Source of the DNA: Planctomycetota bacterium
Lineage (GTDB): Bacteria; Planctomycetota; Planctomycetia; Pirellulales; Pirellulaceae
Assembly: GCA_026692885.1 (NCBI GenBank)
Contig: JAPLNJ010000862.1
Span: 1-8,312, forward strand
Reading direction: 5' to 3'
DNA length: 8,312 bases
A program made the position numbers and the translations under genes. Below the pieces are notes generated by a model. The model ran no database searches, was not told where the DNA came from, and saw nothing but the letters and a program-made list of their open reading frames with translations. Below, piece after piece: positions 6,621 to 8,312 of the stretch (position 1 is the stretch's first letter; every line of letters begins with the position of its first letter).

Positions 6621-6761
6621 GTCGAAGAGTCGGAGAGGCCAAGTGTGGAAGTGTCGAGAAGCCGGGGGGTGGAAGAGTCCAAGAGTACGAGATCGCTCGA
6701 CCCGCAGCGTCGGGATTTCCTATGCGGCATCTTCGACTCTCCGACTCTTCGACCCCTCGAC
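6621..6761. repeat. Degenerate 8-bp tandem repeats facing an inverted array
   Basis: From 6621 to 6692 the sequence divides without gaps into nine octamers resembling GTCGAAGA (for example GTCGAAGA, GTCGGAGA, GTGGAAGT, GTGGAAGA, GTCCAAGA). From 6730 to 6761 four octamers of the reverse complement follow (TCTTCGAC, TCTCCGAC, TCTTCGAC, CCCTCGAC). The best pairing is a perfect 16-bp inverted repeat, 6621-6636 with 6738-6753, so the whole could fold into a long stem with a loop near 6693-6729. It lies between the fusion-protein gene and the ABC gene. Eight is not a multiple of three and no gene-like frame runs through it. Confidence 0.8.
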
Positions 6762-6769
6762 AGCTAGGG

Positions 6770-6862
6770 GTCGGGTGTTCAGAAATTCATTTTTTGCGGA
6801 GAGGGTGCTACCCATCGACAAAGCCAATTGACCGAAAAAAAATGAACTTCTGAACACCCGAC
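6770..6862. repeat. Long-arm palindrome related to the 35-130 element
   Basis: A 26-bp inverted repeat with one mismatch pairs 6770-6795 (GTCGGGTGTTCAGAA..) with 6837-6862, separated by 41 nt that include a small GGGT-GCT-ACCC hairpin (6803-6813). The left boundary reads CAGCTAGGGGTC, close to CAGCTGGGGTC before the element at 35, and the arms align over about 32 bases. It is similar in size to the first element (93 against 96 bp). It interrupts the gap between the HlyD and ABC genes. On the minus strand the right arm gives a hairpin followed by T-rich sequence, so it might weaken read-through into the ABC gene. Confidence 0.78.
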
Positions 6863-6907
6863 TCCGGATTGACGAGCAAGACCGGGAACTTATTTCGGCC
6901 CACGTTG

Positions 6908-8047
6908 CTACATCGATGACGGCCCGTCCAGCCAGACGTCGGCCGACATGCCCGGCTTCAGCTTCCCGTCGCCGGCTTTCAAGGTGACTTTGATGCGGAA
7001 TACCTGTTTCACACGTTCGTCGGGGGTTTGGATATTACTGGGCGTGAATTCGGCCTGGCGCGAGATGAACGTAACCTGGGCGGCGAAGCGGTCGCGCGGA
7101 TAGCTATCGACGGTGACCCAGACGGACTGGCCGCGCTGCAGATCCAGGCGGTTCTCCGGGACATAAGCGCGGACCCACAATTCGTGGGTGTCCTGGAGCG
7201 ACAGCACCGGCGCGCCGGGCGCCGTCAGATCGCCCGGCCGCAACGCCAACGCCTCGATCACGCCGTCGACGGGAGCTCGAATTTGCAATTCCTGCTTCCG
7301 TTCGCGTAACGCTGCGAGCGCGGCCTGGGCGGCATCCCGAGCGGCTTCGGCGGCGGCGATCTCCTCCTCGCGGAACCCTTGCTTGGCCAACTCCCAAGCC
7401 TGAGCCGTCTCTTCCATCTGGGCGCGCGCTTCCGCCTTCTCCTCGGCGCGCGCCCAAACATCCGGCTCCAGCAGTTCCCGCTCTTGCTCGCGGACTCGGA
7501 CCGTCGCTTCCGCGGCTTGCTGGCGTTCTGTGACACGATCGAGTTCTTCCTGGGCGGCCACGCCCCGCTGGGCCAGGTCGACGACGCGCGCTTGGTTCTG
7601 GCGCGCCAGTTTCAGGTCGGACCGGGCCACGTCCAGGTTGCCCTCGGCGACCTTGACCTCTTGGGGCCGCGGACCGTGATCCAGCAGGTCCACCCGCGCC
7701 TTCAGCCGATCGTACCTCGCCTGGGCTTGGGCTTTCTCCTCTGCTCGCAGTCCTGTCTTCAGGCGTCGATAGTCCGCTTCGCGCGCCGCCAGCTTCGCCT
7801 CGGCCTCGCCCTCCAGAGCCAACAAGTCGAAAGGCTCCAAGTCGATCAGCACTTGATCTTTCTGGACAGGGTCGCCTTCCTGCACATGCACCCGGGCGAC
7901 GCGGCCGCCCACGCGTGAACCGAGCCGAATCTCGTGGGCTTCCAGGAAACCGCTGACCTTGTTCAGGGGTGGCCGATACTGGCTGTATGCGATCAGGCTC
8001 ACCAGGACGGTCACGACCACCAGGAACAGCAGCACACGTTTGAGCAT
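6908..8047 (-). CDS. HlyD-family membrane fusion protein (YbhG/YhiI-like)
   Basis: 379-residue periplasmic adaptor anchored in the inner membrane, expected to bridge the downstream ABC pump to an outer-membrane channel. Residues 4-22 form one N-terminal transmembrane anchor. The first biotinyl-lipoyl half follows (about 34-70, GSRVGGRVARVHVQEGDPV). Residues 75-250 are a long Ala/Glu/Arg/Gln-rich alpha-helical hairpin. The second lipoyl half is IRAPVDGVIEALALRPGDLTAPGAP (256-280, written here in part as its key GVIEALALRPGD). The beta-barrel region (about 288-370) ends in LKPGMSADVWLDG, a usual family ending. Length is normal for the family. ATG 8047 is directly before the membrane anchor but has only a weak Shine-Dalgarno. 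Being first in the operon with the pump second matches yhiI-rbbA and ybhG-ybhF order. No TolC-like channel is in the window. I could not find a convincing promoter upstream; the region there is taken up by repeats. Confidence 0.93.
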   Translation of the reverse strand: MLKRVLLFLVVVTVLVSLIAYSQYRPPLNKVSGFLEAHEIRLGSRVGGRVARVHVQEGDPVQKDQVLIDLEPFDLLALEGEAEAKLAAREADYRRLKTGLRAEEKAQAQARYDRLKARVDLLDHGPRPQEVKVAEGNLDVARSDLKLARQNQARVVDLAQRGVAAQEELDRVTERQQAAEATVRVREQERELLEPDVWARAEEKAEARAQMEETAQAWELAKQGFREEEIAAAEAARDAAQAALAALRERKQELQIRAPVDGVIEALALRPGDLTAPGAPVLSLQDTHELWVRAYVPENRLDLQRGQSVWVTVDSYPRDRFAAQVTFISRQAEFTPSNIQTPDERVKQVFRIKVTLKAGDGKLKPGMSADVWLDGPSSM

Positions 8048-8082
8048 GTTCAGAATCCGAGATTGTGGGATGCGTGCCTGTC

Positions 8083-8141
8083 GTAGGTCAGGCTTTCCAG
8101 CCTGACGTGCGATGCGTGTCAGGCTGGAAAGCCTGACCTAC
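8083..8141. repeat. Intact REP/BIME-like inverted pair
   Basis: Perfect 24-bp arms at 8083-8106 (forward) and 8118-8141 (inverted) are separated by 11 nt (GTGCGATGCGT). Each arm is GTAG plus the GTCAGGCT-TTCC-AGCCTGAC hairpin, identical to the units at 3184-3277. The pair lies 35 bp upstream of the HlyD start codon, within the likely leader or promoter region of the export operon. Bases 8142-8198 beyond it show no gene or clear promoter. Confidence 0.92.
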
Positions 8142-8198
8142 TTGGTTACGGCCACAGGCTGCCTTAAGGGTCACTGCTGTGAACATCTTCACGCCTCC

Positions 8199-8308
8199 CT
8201 CGTTCCCACGCTCTGCGTGGGAACGCAAGTGTTTTGACGCTCCGCGTCGTCTGCCCAAGGACGCAGAGCGTCCGCGGCTTGCGTTCCGACGCAGAGCGTC
8301 GGAACGAG
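8199..8308. repeat. Four-hairpin composite inverted-repeat element
   Basis: The outer arms 8199-8227 and 8280-8308 are inverted copies of 29 bp with two differences. Each arm is itself a hairpin with a 10-bp stem and 5-nt loop (8201-8210/8216-8225 and 8282-8291/8297-8306). Between them are two smaller hairpins, GACGC-TCC-GCGTC (8236-8248) and GGACGC-AGA-GCGTCC (8259-8273). The loops and flanks share a CGCTCTGCG / CGCAGAGCG theme. The two differences between the outer arms form a single compensated base pair. The element may extend beyond the window end. Confidence 0.85.
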
Positions 8309-8312
8309 AAAA

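Noticed and set aside
6621..6761. CRISPR array
   Set aside because: Units are 8 bp, directly abutting and degenerate, with no spacers and no cas genes.
6594..8047. Complete tripartite efflux system
   Set aside because: Only the adaptor and the pump are present; no TolC-like outer-membrane gene lies in the window.

Overview
The window looks like chromosomal DNA of a planctomycete (Planctomycetota). Three things suggest this: G+C-rich coding sequence, an exported single-domain DUF1080 protein of a type abundant in that phylum, and dense short palindromic repeats in almost every gap between genes. The phylum call is an inference; there is no rRNA or other marker gene.

Layout, left to right. 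A roughly 140-bp nested palindrome (15-152) is followed by five genes. (1) An orphan beta-class DNA methyltransferase on the minus strand (205-1155) has a good sigma70-like promoter whose -10 box sits inside a small palindrome. (2) A soluble PAS-PAS sensor histidine kinase on the minus strand (1396-3129) has no response regulator beside it. (3) A secreted DUF1080 / 3-keto-disaccharide hydrolase-like protein on the plus strand (3426-4046) has a visible promoter, a dyad in its leader and a strong Shine-Dalgarno site. (4) A fused ABC ATPase and ABC-2 permease (4212-6593) and (5) a HlyD-type membrane fusion protein (6908-8047) both lie on the minus strand. Genes 4 and 5 resemble the YbhG/YbhF/YbhS-R and YhiI/RbbA export systems. 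The fusion protein would be transcribed first, then the pump. The 314-bp gap between them is filled by two repeat elements.

Much of the non-coding DNA is repeats of at least four kinds. (a) REP/BIME-like elements: a GTAG tetranucleotide followed by an 8-bp-stem hairpin, arranged as head-to-head pairs with exactly 11 nt between arms at three loci (1278-1336, 3219-3277, 8083-8141). (b) Two apparently related 93-96 bp long-arm palindromes (35-130 and 6770-6862). (c) An array of degenerate 8-bp repeats facing an inverted array (6621-6761). (d) A four-hairpin composite element (8199-8308) whose two copies differ by a compensated base pair. Weaker repeat candidates overlap the DUF1080 stop codon and lie inside the linker of the ABC fusion.

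I see no CRISPR array, tRNA, rRNA, intact transposase or clear defence island. The genes belong to known families. The unusual content is the repeat architecture, mainly the REP-like GTAG hairpins, and the way repeats have entered an operon gap and possibly a coding region.
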